Assembly: GCA_036399715.1 (NCBI GenBank)
Contig: DASWMO010000179.1
Coordinates: 1-44,073 of the forward strand
Origin: DASVSE01 sp036399715
Lineage (GTDB): Bacteria > Bacteroidota > Rhodothermia > Rhodothermales > Rubricoccaceae
DNA length: 44,073 nucleotides
Direction: 5' to 3'
In this document: piece after piece, positions 15,317 to 23,132 of the stretch
Position numbering within the stretch: the stretch's first letter is position 1
Layout of the letters: each line of letters begins with the position of its first letter
The notes under the pieces: model-generated
The model's input: the letters and a program-made list of their open reading frames with translations, nothing else
Told to the model about the DNA's origin: nothing
Database searches by the model: none
Made by a program: the position numbers and the translations under genes

Positions 15317-16272
15317 GTGGGCCCGACTCTGTCACCACGACATCGGGCGCGCCCGCCGCCGGGTCGGCGGCGGCCGAGCGTCCGCGCGCGATCGCCGCGC
15401 TCGTCGCCGCGGGGACCCTCTGGGGCACGACCTACATCGCGGGCAAGATTGCGCTCGAGCAGACCGGCCCGGTCTGGCTCATCGTGTTCCGGCTCGCGCT
15501 CGCGTCGGGCGTGCTGCTGCCGCTCGTGCCGTGGCGCCGGATCGGCGCGCAGGTCCGCACCGGCGGCGTCACCGGCTCCGATGCCTGGCGCGTCGTCGCG
15601 GGCGCGCTCGTCTCCGGCTACATCGTGTTCGTGATGCAGTTCGAGGGCCTCGCCCGGACGACGGCTGCGAGCGCGTCGCTGCTCGTCGCCGTCGCGCCGC
15701 CGCTGCTCGCCATCGGGGCCGCGCTCGTCGACGGCGAGCGGGCGAGCCGCGCGGCGTGGGCCGCCGTCGCGCTCTCCGCCCTCGGCGTCGTCCTGCTCGT
15801 CGGAGAGCCCGGCCCGGGGCGCTCGGTCCTCGGCGACGCATTGTGTGCGGCGAGCATGGCCGGCGCGGTCGGGTGGACGCTCCTGTCGCGTCGCGTCGCG
15901 CACCGGATCGGGGCGCTACCGGCGATGGCGGTGCAGTTTGCGCTTGCCGGCGTGCTCGTGTTGCCGTGGGCCTTCTGGCGTGAAGGCCCGCCGCCCGCGC
16001 TGAGCGGCGGGGCACTCGCGGCGGTCGTGTGGATGGGTATCGCGTGCACGGCCGGCACGTTCGTGCTGTTCACGTGGGGCGTGATGCGCGTCGAGGCCGC
16101 GCGGGCGGGCGTGCTGAGCAACGTCGAGCCCGTCATCGGGAGCGCGCTCGGCGTGTGGCTGCTCGGCGAGACGCTGGGGCCGTGGGCGCTCGCCGGCGGA
16201 GCGCTGCTCGTCGTTGCGGCCGTCGTCGCCGTGCGCGCCGGCCCGGCCCGGCCGCATGTCGCAGAGCCATGA
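15313..16272 (+). CDS. EamA family transporter
   Basis: A 319-residue inner-membrane protein with ten helices in two EamA repeats. ALVAAGTLWGTTYIAGKIAL marks the first repeat and the second begins at about residue 180. The GTG at 15313 overlaps the GNAT stop (GTGA). A 25-residue polar N-terminus precedes the first helix. It is a probable exporter or importer of a small metabolite. It is only distantly similar to the EamA protein encoded at 9997, so it is not a recent duplicate. The ZapE gene overlaps its end by 4 bases (ATGA). Confidence 0.9.
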   Translation: MSGPDSVTTTSGAPAAGSAAAERPRAIAALVAAGTLWGTTYIAGKIALEQTGPVWLIVFRLALASGVLLPLVPWRRIGAQVRTGGVTGSDAWRVVAGALVSGYIVFVMQFEGLARTTAASASLLVAVAPPLLAIGAALVDGERASRAAWAAVALSALGVVLLVGEPGPGRSVLGDALCAASMAGAVGWTLLSRRVAHRIGALPAMAVQFALAGVLVLPWAFWREGPPPALSGGALAAVVWMGIACTAGTFVLFTWGVMRVEAARAGVLSNVEPVIGSALGVWLLGETLGPWALAGGALLVVAAVVAVRAGPARPHVAEP

Positions 16273-17285
16273 CGCCCCTCGTCCCGCCCGCCCGCTACGC
16301 CGACGCCCGCTTTGCGGCGTACGTCCCACAGACAGCCTCGCAGGCCGAGGCGCTCCAGCGGACGCGCACGTTCGTGCGCCTCGCGCGCGTCCGCTACGGC
16401 CGGCCGCGGTGGTTCGGATTCGGGCCCGCGCGCGAAACGGGCCTCCGCGGCGGGATCTACCTCGTCGGGCCCGTCGGGACGGGCAAGACGCACCTGCTCG
16501 CTGCGATCTACCACGCCCTCACGGCCCCCGTCACGCCCGGCGCCGTCCCCGTCGCGTGCGCGTTCACGCACTCGTCGGCCCTGTTCCGCTCCACCGAGAC
16601 GCCCGACGCCTACGCCGACCGCGTCGCGGCCGGGGCGCGCGTGCTGTGCCTCGACGAGGTCGAGTTGGACGACCCCGCGAGCGAGGTCCGCCTCATCGCC
16701 GTGCTGCGCGCGCTGCGCGAGCGGCGCGTGACCCTCGCTGCGTCCTCCAATGCCGAGCCCGACGCGTTCGTCTCGGCGGCGCTCGGCCGCGACCGGCTGG
16801 AGCGGTTCATCACCGAGGAGTTCGCCGACCAGTACACCGTCGTGCCGGTCGGCGGGGCGGATTACCGGCAGGGCCTCGACAAGCCCGGCACGGCCTGGAT
16901 CGGGCCGCCCGAGGCGGCACGGGCCGCGATGCACGTCGCCTTCGACGCCGCCCCCGAGCCCAAGCGCTGGATGACGTTCGCCGAGTTGCTCGCGCTCACG
17001 ACGCAGACGGAGCGGACGCGCCTCGCGGCCGACCTCGCCCGCTCCCACGCCCTCTTCATCGACGGCGTCGCCGTCCGCACGACCGATGACGCCCTCCGCC
17101 TGCTCCGCGTCGCGGACGACCTCTACGGCCTCCCGGACCCGCCCGTGCTCTCGTTCACGTCCGAGGCCGAGCCCGCGGCGTGGTTCACGTCGGCCGGCGC
17201 GCGCGGGGTCGAGCGGGCCATCGCGAACAAGTTCTTGCGCACGACGAGCCGCCTGACGGCGCTCGCCGAGGTCCGCCGGGTGTAG
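16269..17285 (+). CDS. zapE: ZapE/AFG1-type AAA ATPase
   Basis: A 338-residue protein of the AFG1/ZapE family. The Walker A motif is GPVGTGKT (67-74) and the Walker B is LCLDEVELDDP (126-136), where the family usually has LCFDEFxVxDxADA. Other family landmarks are SNAEPDAF (sensor region), RFITEEF and the C-terminal region with arginine-rich AIANKFLRTTSRL. In proteobacteria ZapE binds FtsZ and acts in late division and membrane-protein quality control. The divergent Walker B and the absence of other division genes make the exact role uncertain. It is the last gene of the operon. A short dyad AGTAG/CTACT covers its stop and that of the convergent lipoprotein gene. Confidence 0.82.
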   Translation: MTPLVPPARYADARFAAYVPQTASQAEALQRTRTFVRLARVRYGRPRWFGFGPARETGLRGGIYLVGPVGTGKTHLLAAIYHALTAPVTPGAVPVACAFTHSSALFRSTETPDAYADRVAAGARVLCLDEVELDDPASEVRLIAVLRALRERRVTLAASSNAEPDAFVSAALGRDRLERFITEEFADQYTVVPVGGADYRQGLDKPGTAWIGPPEAARAAMHVAFDAAPEPKRWMTFAELLALTTQTERTRLAADLARSHALFIDGVAVRTTDDALRLLRVADDLYGLPDPPVLSFTSEAEPAAWFTSAGARGVERAIANKFLRTTSRLTALAEVRRV

Positions 17286-17294
17286 TAGTGCGGG

Positions 17295-17852
17295 CTACTT
17301 CCGGCCCGATCCGCCGCCTACCGAAGCGCGCGCCGCCGGCCGGTTCTCGCTGGTCGCGTCGGCCTCGACCGAGAGCGTGTAGTCCCCCGTCTCGTCTGCG
17401 CTGACCGAATTGGCGTAGAGGAGGTACAGGCCCGCCGGGAGCGTCGCCGAGACGCCCGCGCGGTCCGTCCGCGTCGCGTTGCGGTCGCGGTCGACCTCGA
17501 CGAGCGGGTCCGACGAGCCGAGGTCGGCCTCGAGCAGGAAGAGGTACGGCGCGACCTCGCTAGACGTCATCTCGACACGCACGTCTGCGCGCTCGTCCAG
17601 CCGGAAGGCGTAGAAGTCCTGGTACGAGCCGTCGGTCTGGAGGCAGTCGCCGGATTCGAGCGTCCCGCTCGCGCGGTCGGTGACCTCCCGGACCTCGGCG
17701 TCGCAATCGAAGAACGCGCCCGTCAGGTCGGCGAGTTCGGCGCGGTCCGACGACGACACGTCGCCGAGTGCGTCCGACGCACCGACGAGGTCGCATCCGG
17801 GCGCGGTGAGGGCGAGGACGGCGGCGAAGGCGTAGAGGCGGGACGAGAGCAT
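17295..17852 (-). CDS. Lipoprotein with PPC-like beta-sandwich domain
   Basis: A 185-residue lipoprotein (lipobox APGC, Cys20). Residues about 75-170 resemble a bacterial pre-peptidase C-terminal (PPC) domain, with GSYQDFYAFRL followed by alternating strands ending LLYANSVSADETGDYTLSVEA. PPC-type domains act as secreted binding or sorting modules. Two extra cysteines (in FFDCDAE and SGDCLQ) may form a disulfide. The C-terminus is a polar Gly/Ser/Arg tail. It is convergent with zapE (9-base gap) and probably transcribed alone from a TAAATTGT box. The function is unknown. Confidence 0.82.
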   Translation of the reverse strand: MLSSRLYAFAAVLALTAPGCDLVGASDALGDVSSSDRAELADLTGAFFDCDAEVREVTDRASGTLESGDCLQTDGSYQDFYAFRLDERADVRVEMTSSEVAPYLFLLEADLGSSDPLVEVDRDRNATRTDRAGVSATLPAGLYLLYANSVSADETGDYTLSVEADATSENRPAARASVGGGSGRK

Positions 17853-17883
17853 GGGACGGCGGCAGGAGGACGGATACGTCGTG

Positions 17884-17891
17884 ACAATTTA
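17884..17891 (-). promoter_or_regulatory. Candidate promoter box (TAAATTGT) for the PPC-like lipoprotein
   Basis: The minus-strand TAAATTGT lies 31 bases before the ATG at 17852, in the only AT-rich patch of this gap. It resembles the -7 element TAnnTTTG. Confidence 0.35.
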
Positions 17892-17957
17892 ATCGCTCGG
17901 CCTCATCCCCGCCGCGTGCACGGCTGGCGGGCCGGCACGGCGCCCGGGCCGGCGCGC

Positions 17958-17965
17958 TAGCTTGG
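17958..17965 (+). promoter_or_regulatory. Candidate promoter box (TAGCTTGG) for the Ig-like lipoprotein operon
   Basis: TAGCTTGG ends 22 bases before the ATG at 17988, repeating the TAGCTTG motif found before other genes in the window. Confidence 0.4.
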
Positions 17966-17987
17966 CCGTCGTCCCCCGCGCTCCGCG

Positions 17988-19685
17988 ATGCTCCGCCCTG
18001 CTGCCCTGCTTGCCGCCGCCCTCGCGGCCTGCGCGCTCGGCGCCTGCGCGACGCCCGTCGCGCCCTCGGGCGGCCCGCCGGACACGACGCCGCCGGCCCT
18101 CGTCTCGTCGCTCCCCGAAGCCGGCGCGACGCGCGTCGCCGCCCGCGAGGTCGTGCTGACGTTCTCGGAGCGGCTGGACCCGGCCAGCGCCGCACGCGCC
18201 GTCCGCGTCACGCCCGAGCCGGCCGTCCCGCCGCGCGTCTCGGTCCGAGGCGCCGAGTTGACGGTCGCCCTCGACTCGCTCGGACCCGAGACGACCGTCG
18301 TCGTGACCATCGGGACCGAGCTTGCCGACGCGCGCCGCGTCGCGCTGCTGGCGCCGCTGTCGGTCGCCTTCTCGACCGGCGACCGCATCGACGCGGGCCG
18401 CATCGAGGGCGTCGTCCGCAACCCCGCAACGGATGCGCCCGAGCGCGGCCTCGCCGTCTGGGCCTATGCCGACACCACCGCCGATCCCGCGACGACCGCG
18501 CCGGGCTACCGGACCGAGACGACGGCGGACGGGAGCTTTCGGCTCGACTATCTCCGCCCGGGCCGCTACGCCGTCGCCGTCGTCGCAGACCGCAACCGAA
18601 ACGGCCGCGCCGACGCCGGCGAGCGCTTCGCCGTCACCCCGACGCCCGCACTCGCTGCCGTCGAACCGAACACGGCGCCACGCGACACGACCGACCGCGA
18701 CACGACCGCCACGTCGACTCCCCTCGACGCGGTGCGCCCGGCGACGTTCTGGACGACGGCACTCGACACCGTCCCGCCCGCGCCGCGGTCCGTTCGGGCG
18801 CTGTCGGACCGCCGCGTCGCGGTCCGCTTTACCGAGGCGGTGCGCCTCCGCGACCGGGGCGCGTTCGTACTCGAAGATTCGGCCTCGGGCCGGACGGTTC
18901 GGGCGCGGGCCGGGATTCTGCCCGCGAGTCCCGCCGAGGTCGTCGTCATCGCCGACGCCGCGCTCGCGCCGGTTCCTCACAGGCTCCGCGCCTCGGCCGG
19001 CGCCGTCGCGGACTCGGCCGGAACGGCTGCGCTCGCGTTCGCCCTCGCCGTCACGCCGACGGCGCGCCCGGACACGACGGTCGCGCGGTTCGTCGGCTTC
19101 GATCCTGCGCGCGACTCGACCCTCGCCCCCGGCGACGCCCTCACGCTTCGCTGGTCGTCGCCGCCCGACTCCAGCGCGCTCGCGGCCGTTCGCCTCTCCG
19201 ATGCGTCAGGGCTGGACGTGCCGGCCGTGTTCGAGACCGACGACGGCGTGCGCTTCCGGGTCACGCCGCCCGGCGTGGGCGTGTTCACGGTCACCGTCGC
19301 CGGCTCGGCCCCGCGGCGCTTTACCGTGCTCGGGGCGGACGCCCTCGGGAGCGTCGTCGGCCGCGTCGCGGACGCTGCCGGGCGGCGCGTCGTCGTGGAA
19401 GTGGCCCCCGAGGGGCAGGCATTCGGCCCCGACGTGCGCCGCGCGGTCGCCGGGGCAGACGGGCAGTTCGAGATCGCGGGCCTGCGCCCCGGGCCGGTCC
19501 GCCTGCGCCTCTTTGCCGATACAGACGGCGACGGCCGCTGGTCCGGCGGGCGTCTTGCGCCCTACACGGCCCCCGAGGCGCTCGCGTTCGTGACCGAGCC
19601 CGCGGCCGTCCGCGCCCGCTGGGACGCCGACGTCGGCGAGATCCGCCTCTCCCCTGGTCCGGGTTCACCCCGCGAACTGCCATGA
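17988..19685 (+). CDS. Ig-like domain-containing lipoprotein
   Basis: A 565-residue lipoprotein with lipobox LGAC (Cys20) and a PSGGPPDTTPP linker, the usual start of the Bacteroidota family of Ig-like (SbsA-type, Big_5) lipoproteins. An Ig-like domain spans about 35-130 (PPALVSSLPEAGATRVAAREVVLTFSE). A carboxypeptidase-regulatory-like strand region follows (TADGSFRLDYLRPGRYAVAVVAD, DRNRNGRADAGE). The C-terminal part repeats the theme (ADGQFEIAGLRPGPVRLRLFADTDGDG). The acidic DxNxDG-like loops may bind calcium. It is probably a surface or outer-membrane-associated structural lipoprotein. Its stop overlaps the next start (ATGA), an unexpected pairing with a metabolite-repair enzyme. Confidence 0.88.
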   Translation: MLRPAALLAAALAACALGACATPVAPSGGPPDTTPPALVSSLPEAGATRVAAREVVLTFSERLDPASAARAVRVTPEPAVPPRVSVRGAELTVALDSLGPETTVVVTIGTELADARRVALLAPLSVAFSTGDRIDAGRIEGVVRNPATDAPERGLAVWAYADTTADPATTAPGYRTETTADGSFRLDYLRPGRYAVAVVADRNRNGRADAGERFAVTPTPALAAVEPNTAPRDTTDRDTTATSTPLDAVRPATFWTTALDTVPPAPRSVRALSDRRVAVRFTEAVRLRDRGAFVLEDSASGRTVRARAGILPASPAEVVVIADAALAPVPHRLRASAGAVADSAGTAALAFALAVTPTARPDTTVARFVGFDPARDSTLAPGDALTLRWSSPPDSSALAAVRLSDASGLDVPAVFETDDGVRFRVTPPGVGVFTVTVAGSAPRRFTVLGADALGSVVGRVADAAGRRVVVEVAPEGQAFGPDVRRAVAGADGQFEIAGLRPGPVRLRLFADTDGDGRWSGGRLAPYTAPEALAFVTEPAAVRARWDADVGEIRLSPGPGSPRELP

Positions 19686-21256
19686 CCGGCCTGACGCCGA
19701 TTCTGACCCGCGACGGCATGCGCGCGGCCGAGGCCGCGACGATCGAGCGCTGGGACCTCCCCGCGCGCGTGCTGATGGAATCCGCCGGCCGCGCCGCGGC
19801 CGCGGTCGTCGCAGACCTCATCGGCACACCGGCCGGGCGCGTCGCGGTCCTGTGCGGGCCCGGCGACAATGGCGGCGACGGCCTCGTCGTCGCGCGTGTG
19901 CTCCACGCTCGGGGCGTGGACGTAACCGTCGTCGCCCTCAATGCCCCGCGCGAGAGCCCTGGCCGAGCGGCCAACCGGCGACTCGCCGAGCGCCTCGCCG
20001 AGGCGGCGCCGGCTTCGTTTCGCCTCGCCCCCGTAGACGAGGCGCACGGGCCGTTCGACGCCGTCGTAGACGCGCTGCTCGGCATCGGCGCGACGGGTGA
20101 GCTGCGGCCCGAGGTCGCCCGGCTCGCGGCGTGGATCGCCGAGCAAGGCGCCCCGACGGTCGCGCTCGACGTGCCGACCGGAGTCGATGCGGCGACCGGA
20201 GCGGCGGTCGCCGGGGCCGTCCGCGCCGATGTGACGGTCACCTTCGGGGCGCTCAAAGCCGGCCTCTTGCTGGGAGCGGGTGCGGCCCTCGCCGGTCGCA
20301 GAGTGACGGTCGAGATCGGCGTGCCCGCGTCAGAGATTGAGGCCCATGCCGCAGCGCACCGGGCGACCGATGCCTGGGTGCGGACGCACCTCCCGCGCCG
20401 CGCCGCCGACGCCCACAAGTACAGCGCGGGCCGCGCCGTCGCCATCGTCGGCAGCCGGCCGTACAGCGGCGCCGCGGTCCTCGCGACGACGGCCGCGCTC
20501 CGGGCCGGCGCGGGCGCCGTCGTGTGCTGCACGCCCGCGAGCGTACAGGCGACGCTCGACGTCCACTCGGCCGAGGTCATGGTCGAGGCGTGTCCCGAGA
20601 CGTCGGCCGGGACGCTCACGCTGGCCGCCTTCGACGTCATCACCGAGCGCCTCGCCGCGGCCGACGCGGCGCTCGTCGGGTGCGGCCTCGGCCGCGCGCC
20701 CGAGACGGCCCGCCTCGTCCGGACGCTGCTGCGGCGCGTGCGCGTGCCCGTCGTCCTCGACGCCGACGGCCTGCGGGCGTTCGCAGGCCACGACGGGCAG
20801 TTCGCCGACCGCCCCGGCGGCGCCAGCCTCGTACTCACGCCGCACCTCGGCGAGTTGCGCGCGCTCGTCGGCGACGACCGGTATGCTCCTGCCGACCGCC
20901 TCACCGCCGTCCGCGACCTTGCCGTACGGTGGAACGCCGTCGTGGTGCTCAAAGGGATGCCGAGCGTCGTCGGCGTGCCCGACGGGCGCGTGTTCGTCGG
21001 GCCGCCCGGCGCCCCGGCACTGGCGACGGCCGGCTCGGGCGACACGCTCGCGGGCACCATCACGGCCTTTCTCGCGCAGGGCGTGCCCGCGCCCGAGGCG
21101 GCCGTGTGCGCCCTCCACGTCGGGACCGAGGCCGCCCGCGTGGCGGGCGGACCGGCGGGCGTTGGCGTCGTCGCATCGGACCTCGTCGCGGCGATCCCGG
21201 CCGCCCTCGCCCACTTTCACGCTCTGCGTGTCCATGCCTCGCATGTTCGCGCCTAG
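19682..21256 (+). CDS. nnr: Bifunctional NAD(P)H-hydrate epimerase / ADP-dependent dehydratase
   Basis: A 524-residue fusion that repairs damaged, hydrated NAD(P)H. The N-terminal half (about 1-215) is the YjeF_N epimerase, with GPGDNGGDG (59-67; the family usually has GPGNNGGDG) and the DVPTGVDAATG loop. The C-terminal half (about 230-510) is the ribokinase-like dehydratase, with LTPHLGE and the nucleotide-binding AGSGDTLAG near residue 450. Length and domain order are standard. The ATG at 19682 overlaps the lipoprotein stop by 4 bases. It is followed at once by the VanZ-like gene. Confidence 0.95.
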   Translation: MTGLTPILTRDGMRAAEAATIERWDLPARVLMESAGRAAAAVVADLIGTPAGRVAVLCGPGDNGGDGLVVARVLHARGVDVTVVALNAPRESPGRAANRRLAERLAEAAPASFRLAPVDEAHGPFDAVVDALLGIGATGELRPEVARLAAWIAEQGAPTVALDVPTGVDAATGAAVAGAVRADVTVTFGALKAGLLLGAGAALAGRRVTVEIGVPASEIEAHAAAHRATDAWVRTHLPRRAADAHKYSAGRAVAIVGSRPYSGAAVLATTAALRAGAGAVVCCTPASVQATLDVHSAEVMVEACPETSAGTLTLAAFDVITERLAAADAALVGCGLGRAPETARLVRTLLRRVRVPVVLDADGLRAFAGHDGQFADRPGGASLVLTPHLGELRALVGDDRYAPADRLTAVRDLAVRWNAVVVLKGMPSVVGVPDGRVFVGPPGAPALATAGSGDTLAGTITAFLAQGVPAPEAAVCALHVGTEAARVAGGPAGVGVVASDLVAAIPAALAHFHALRVHASHVRA

Positions 21257-21257
21257 G

Positions 21258-21620
21258 ATGCGCCGCTTCATCGCCGTCGCGTGGACCGCCGGCCTGTTCG
21301 CCTCGACGCTCGCGCCGGGCGAGTACGTGCCGTCCGTGCCGTTGCTGTCGTTCGACAAAGTCGTCCACGTGGCGCTGTTCTTCGGCTTCGCGATGCTGTG
21401 GCTAGCGCTCTACCCCGCGCGACGCAGGGCCGTAATGCTCGGCGGGCTGACTGTCGGCGTCGCGGTCGAGGTGCTCCAGCACACGCTCCCGATCCACCGC
21501 TCGGGCGACGCCTTCGACGTGCTGGCCGACGCAGTGGGTCTTGCGCTCGCCTTCGGGGCGCACGTGTGGCTCCGCGGGAGCCGAGCCGCGCCTGCGACCG
21601 ATGCAACCGGCAGTGACTAA
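21258..21620 (+). CDS. VanZ-like family membrane protein
   Basis: A 120-residue membrane protein with four predicted helices. The pattern TAGLFASTLAPGEYVPSVP, then DKVVHVALFFGFAMLWLAL and VAVEVLQHTLPIHRSGDAFDVLADAVGLALAF is the VanZ-like signature (DKxxHxxxF, then ExxQxxxPxRxxDxxDxxANxxG). The function of the family outside glycopeptide resistance is unknown. The start at 21258, one base after the Nnr stop, fits the family's N-terminus (MRRF). In-frame ATGs at 21234 and 21243 would give longer forms overlapping nnr. Confidence 0.85.
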   Translation: MRRFIAVAWTAGLFASTLAPGEYVPSVPLLSFDKVVHVALFFGFAMLWLALYPARRRAVMLGGLTVGVAVEVLQHTLPIHRSGDAFDVLADAVGLALAFGAHVWLRGSRAAPATDATGSD

Positions 21621-21625
21621 CCTCG

Positions 21626-21633
21626 TAGTTTGC
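21626..21633 (+). promoter_or_regulatory. Candidate promoter box (TAGTTTGC)
   Basis: TAGTTTGC ends 20 bases before the GTG at 21654, similar to the TAnnTTTG -7 element seen elsewhere in the window. No -33 match. Confidence 0.35.
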
Positions 21634-21653
21634 CCCGACCTTTCGCTTCCACC

Positions 21654-21962
21654 GTGTCCGCCCGCTCCGACCTCGTCTCGTCGCTCGTCACGTTCCACGT
21701 CCGCCTCTGGATCGGCAGCATCGTGCTGGCCGTGCTCGTGCCCGTCAGCTTCGGCGCGGCTGTGCTCAACTTTCTCGGCGGCCAGGGCCCCGAGAGCGGC
21801 CCCTACGGCACCGTCCACCGCAGCGCGGAGCGTCTCAACGGATGGCTCAAGCAGATCGGCGAGACGCCGCCGCGCCGTTCCGGTTATCGGGCCGATGACG
21901 ACGCCGACGAGGTCGACGTGCGTGCGAGAGCATCGGCACGACGCGCGGGGGTGTCGGCGTAA
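21654..21962 (+). CDS. Small single-helix membrane protein of unknown function
   Basis: A 102-residue protein with one strong membrane helix at about residues 18-41 (IGSIVLAVLVPVSFGAAVLNFL). The rest is short and polar, including RSAERLNGWLKQIGE, which looks amphipathic. GTG at 21654 is preferred over a TTG at 21630. No domain is recognised. Its last 79 bases overlap the 3' end of the convergent AttH-like gene; that tail is Asp/Arg/Ala-rich and may be a by-product of the overlap. The gene call rests on frame length, promoter box and plausible topology. Confidence 0.6.
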   Translation: MSARSDLVSSLVTFHVRLWIGSIVLAVLVPVSFGAAVLNFLGGQGPESGPYGTVHRSAERLNGWLKQIGETPPRRSGYRADDDADEVDVRARASARRAGVSA

Positions 21963-23083
21963 CCGGTCATTTCTAGAAAGCCCGAGCCGGCCACGCTCCC
22001 GGCCACGTCCACGGCGCCCTCCCAGTAGCGGACGGTCGCGTCAAGTTCGGACGCGTCGAGCGCGGCCGTGACGGCGAGGTCGAGCCCTTCGGATGGGACC
22101 CGGACGCGCCAGCGCGTCGGGTAGGCCGCTCCACTGGGCGAGGTCCACCGCGCGACGGGTTCGAGGCTAAACGCCGCGGCGGCGAGGCGCGTCTTGCCGC
22201 CCTCGGCGTCGACGATCGACCCTTCGGAAAGCGGGTCTTTGATGCCCTCCCGCCCGCGGAGCTGGTACAGCATCAGGTCGCGGCCGTCGTCGAGGTGGAG
22301 GGCGAACCAGTCCCAGCCGGTCTGCCCGCCGGCGAGCGCGGACGTACTCCACTCGCGGTCGAGCCACGTCAGGCCCTCGACCGGGACCGTCTCGCCCGCG
22401 GCCCCGTCGCGGTCCGGGAGGGTGACGGTCCCCGTCGTCGCCATGCGCGTCTGGGCATAGTAGTAGCTCGCGTTGCCCGCCTCGGCGCCCTTCTGCGAGA
22501 GCCCGCGGTCGCCCTGGAGCACGACCGGCTTGACGGGCCGCGCGTCGAGCGCAAACGCGGCGCCCTCGGCCGACCCGACGAGGCGCAGCGGGACCGCGCC
22601 GCTCGCGTCTGCAGCCTGCCTCATCTCGACCGACCCGAGAAAGGCGCGGACCGGCTCCGCCGATGCCCCGGCGAGGCCGGCCGCGCCGCGCGCGAACCGC
22701 TCCTGCGAGAAGAAGCGCCGGCCCGCGATGTCGCCCACGGCGACGTGCGCCATGTAGAGTTGAGTCGCGGCCCAGGCAGATGCGCGCTCCGCTCGGGCGG
22801 AGTCCGGCGCGAGCGCGGACCGGAAGACCGTGAACTGGACGCCGAAGCGGCGGCCCGACCCGTCGGTCGCGCGGAGGTTGCCGGTCACGTACCACCACTC
22901 GGTCTTGAACGCCGGGTGCGGCCCGTGGTCCGCGGGGAATGCGAACGGGCGGACGCGGTCGGCGCGGGCGTAGCCCGTCGTGTCGCCCGAAAGCGCGTCG
23001 GCGACCGAGACGGACGCCGAGACGGGCGTGTCCGTGCACCCGGCGACCAGGAGAACGAGGGCGAGCGGGGCGAAGCGGAGCAT
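21884..23083 (-). CDS. AttH/CrtC-like lipocalin-fold lipoprotein
   Basis: A 399-residue lipoprotein (lipobox VAGC, Cys16) of the AttH/carotenoid 1,2-hydratase (CrtC) superfamily. Landmarks are FPADHGPHPAFKTEWWYVTGNL, the start of the first lipocalin-like domain, and GLTWLDREWSTS and GWDWFALHLDDGRDLMLYQLR, the second. CrtC adds water to carotenoid end groups. AttH-type members are encoded with an ABC transporter, as here, and have no proven reaction. The ATG at 23083 is chosen from the signal. The last 24 residues are low-complexity and overlap the convergent membrane-protein gene. It lies 49 bases after the permease gene in the same operon. Confidence 0.88.
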   Translation of the reverse strand: MLRFAPLALVLLVAGCTDTPVSASVSVADALSGDTTGYARADRVRPFAFPADHGPHPAFKTEWWYVTGNLRATDGSGRRFGVQFTVFRSALAPDSARAERASAWAATQLYMAHVAVGDIAGRRFFSQERFARGAAGLAGASAEPVRAFLGSVEMRQAADASGAVPLRLVGSAEGAAFALDARPVKPVVLQGDRGLSQKGAEAGNASYYYAQTRMATTGTVTLPDRDGAAGETVPVEGLTWLDREWSTSALAGGQTGWDWFALHLDDGRDLMLYQLRGREGIKDPLSEGSIVDAEGGKTRLAAAAFSLEPVARWTSPSGAAYPTRWRVRVPSEGLDLAVTAALDASELDATVRYWEGAVDVAGSVAGSGFLEMTGYADTPARRADALARTSTSSASSSAR

Positions 23084-23132
23084 TACAGCGAGAAGTTCAG
23101 GGAGCGCACGAGGCGACGAGCACACGGGGCGG

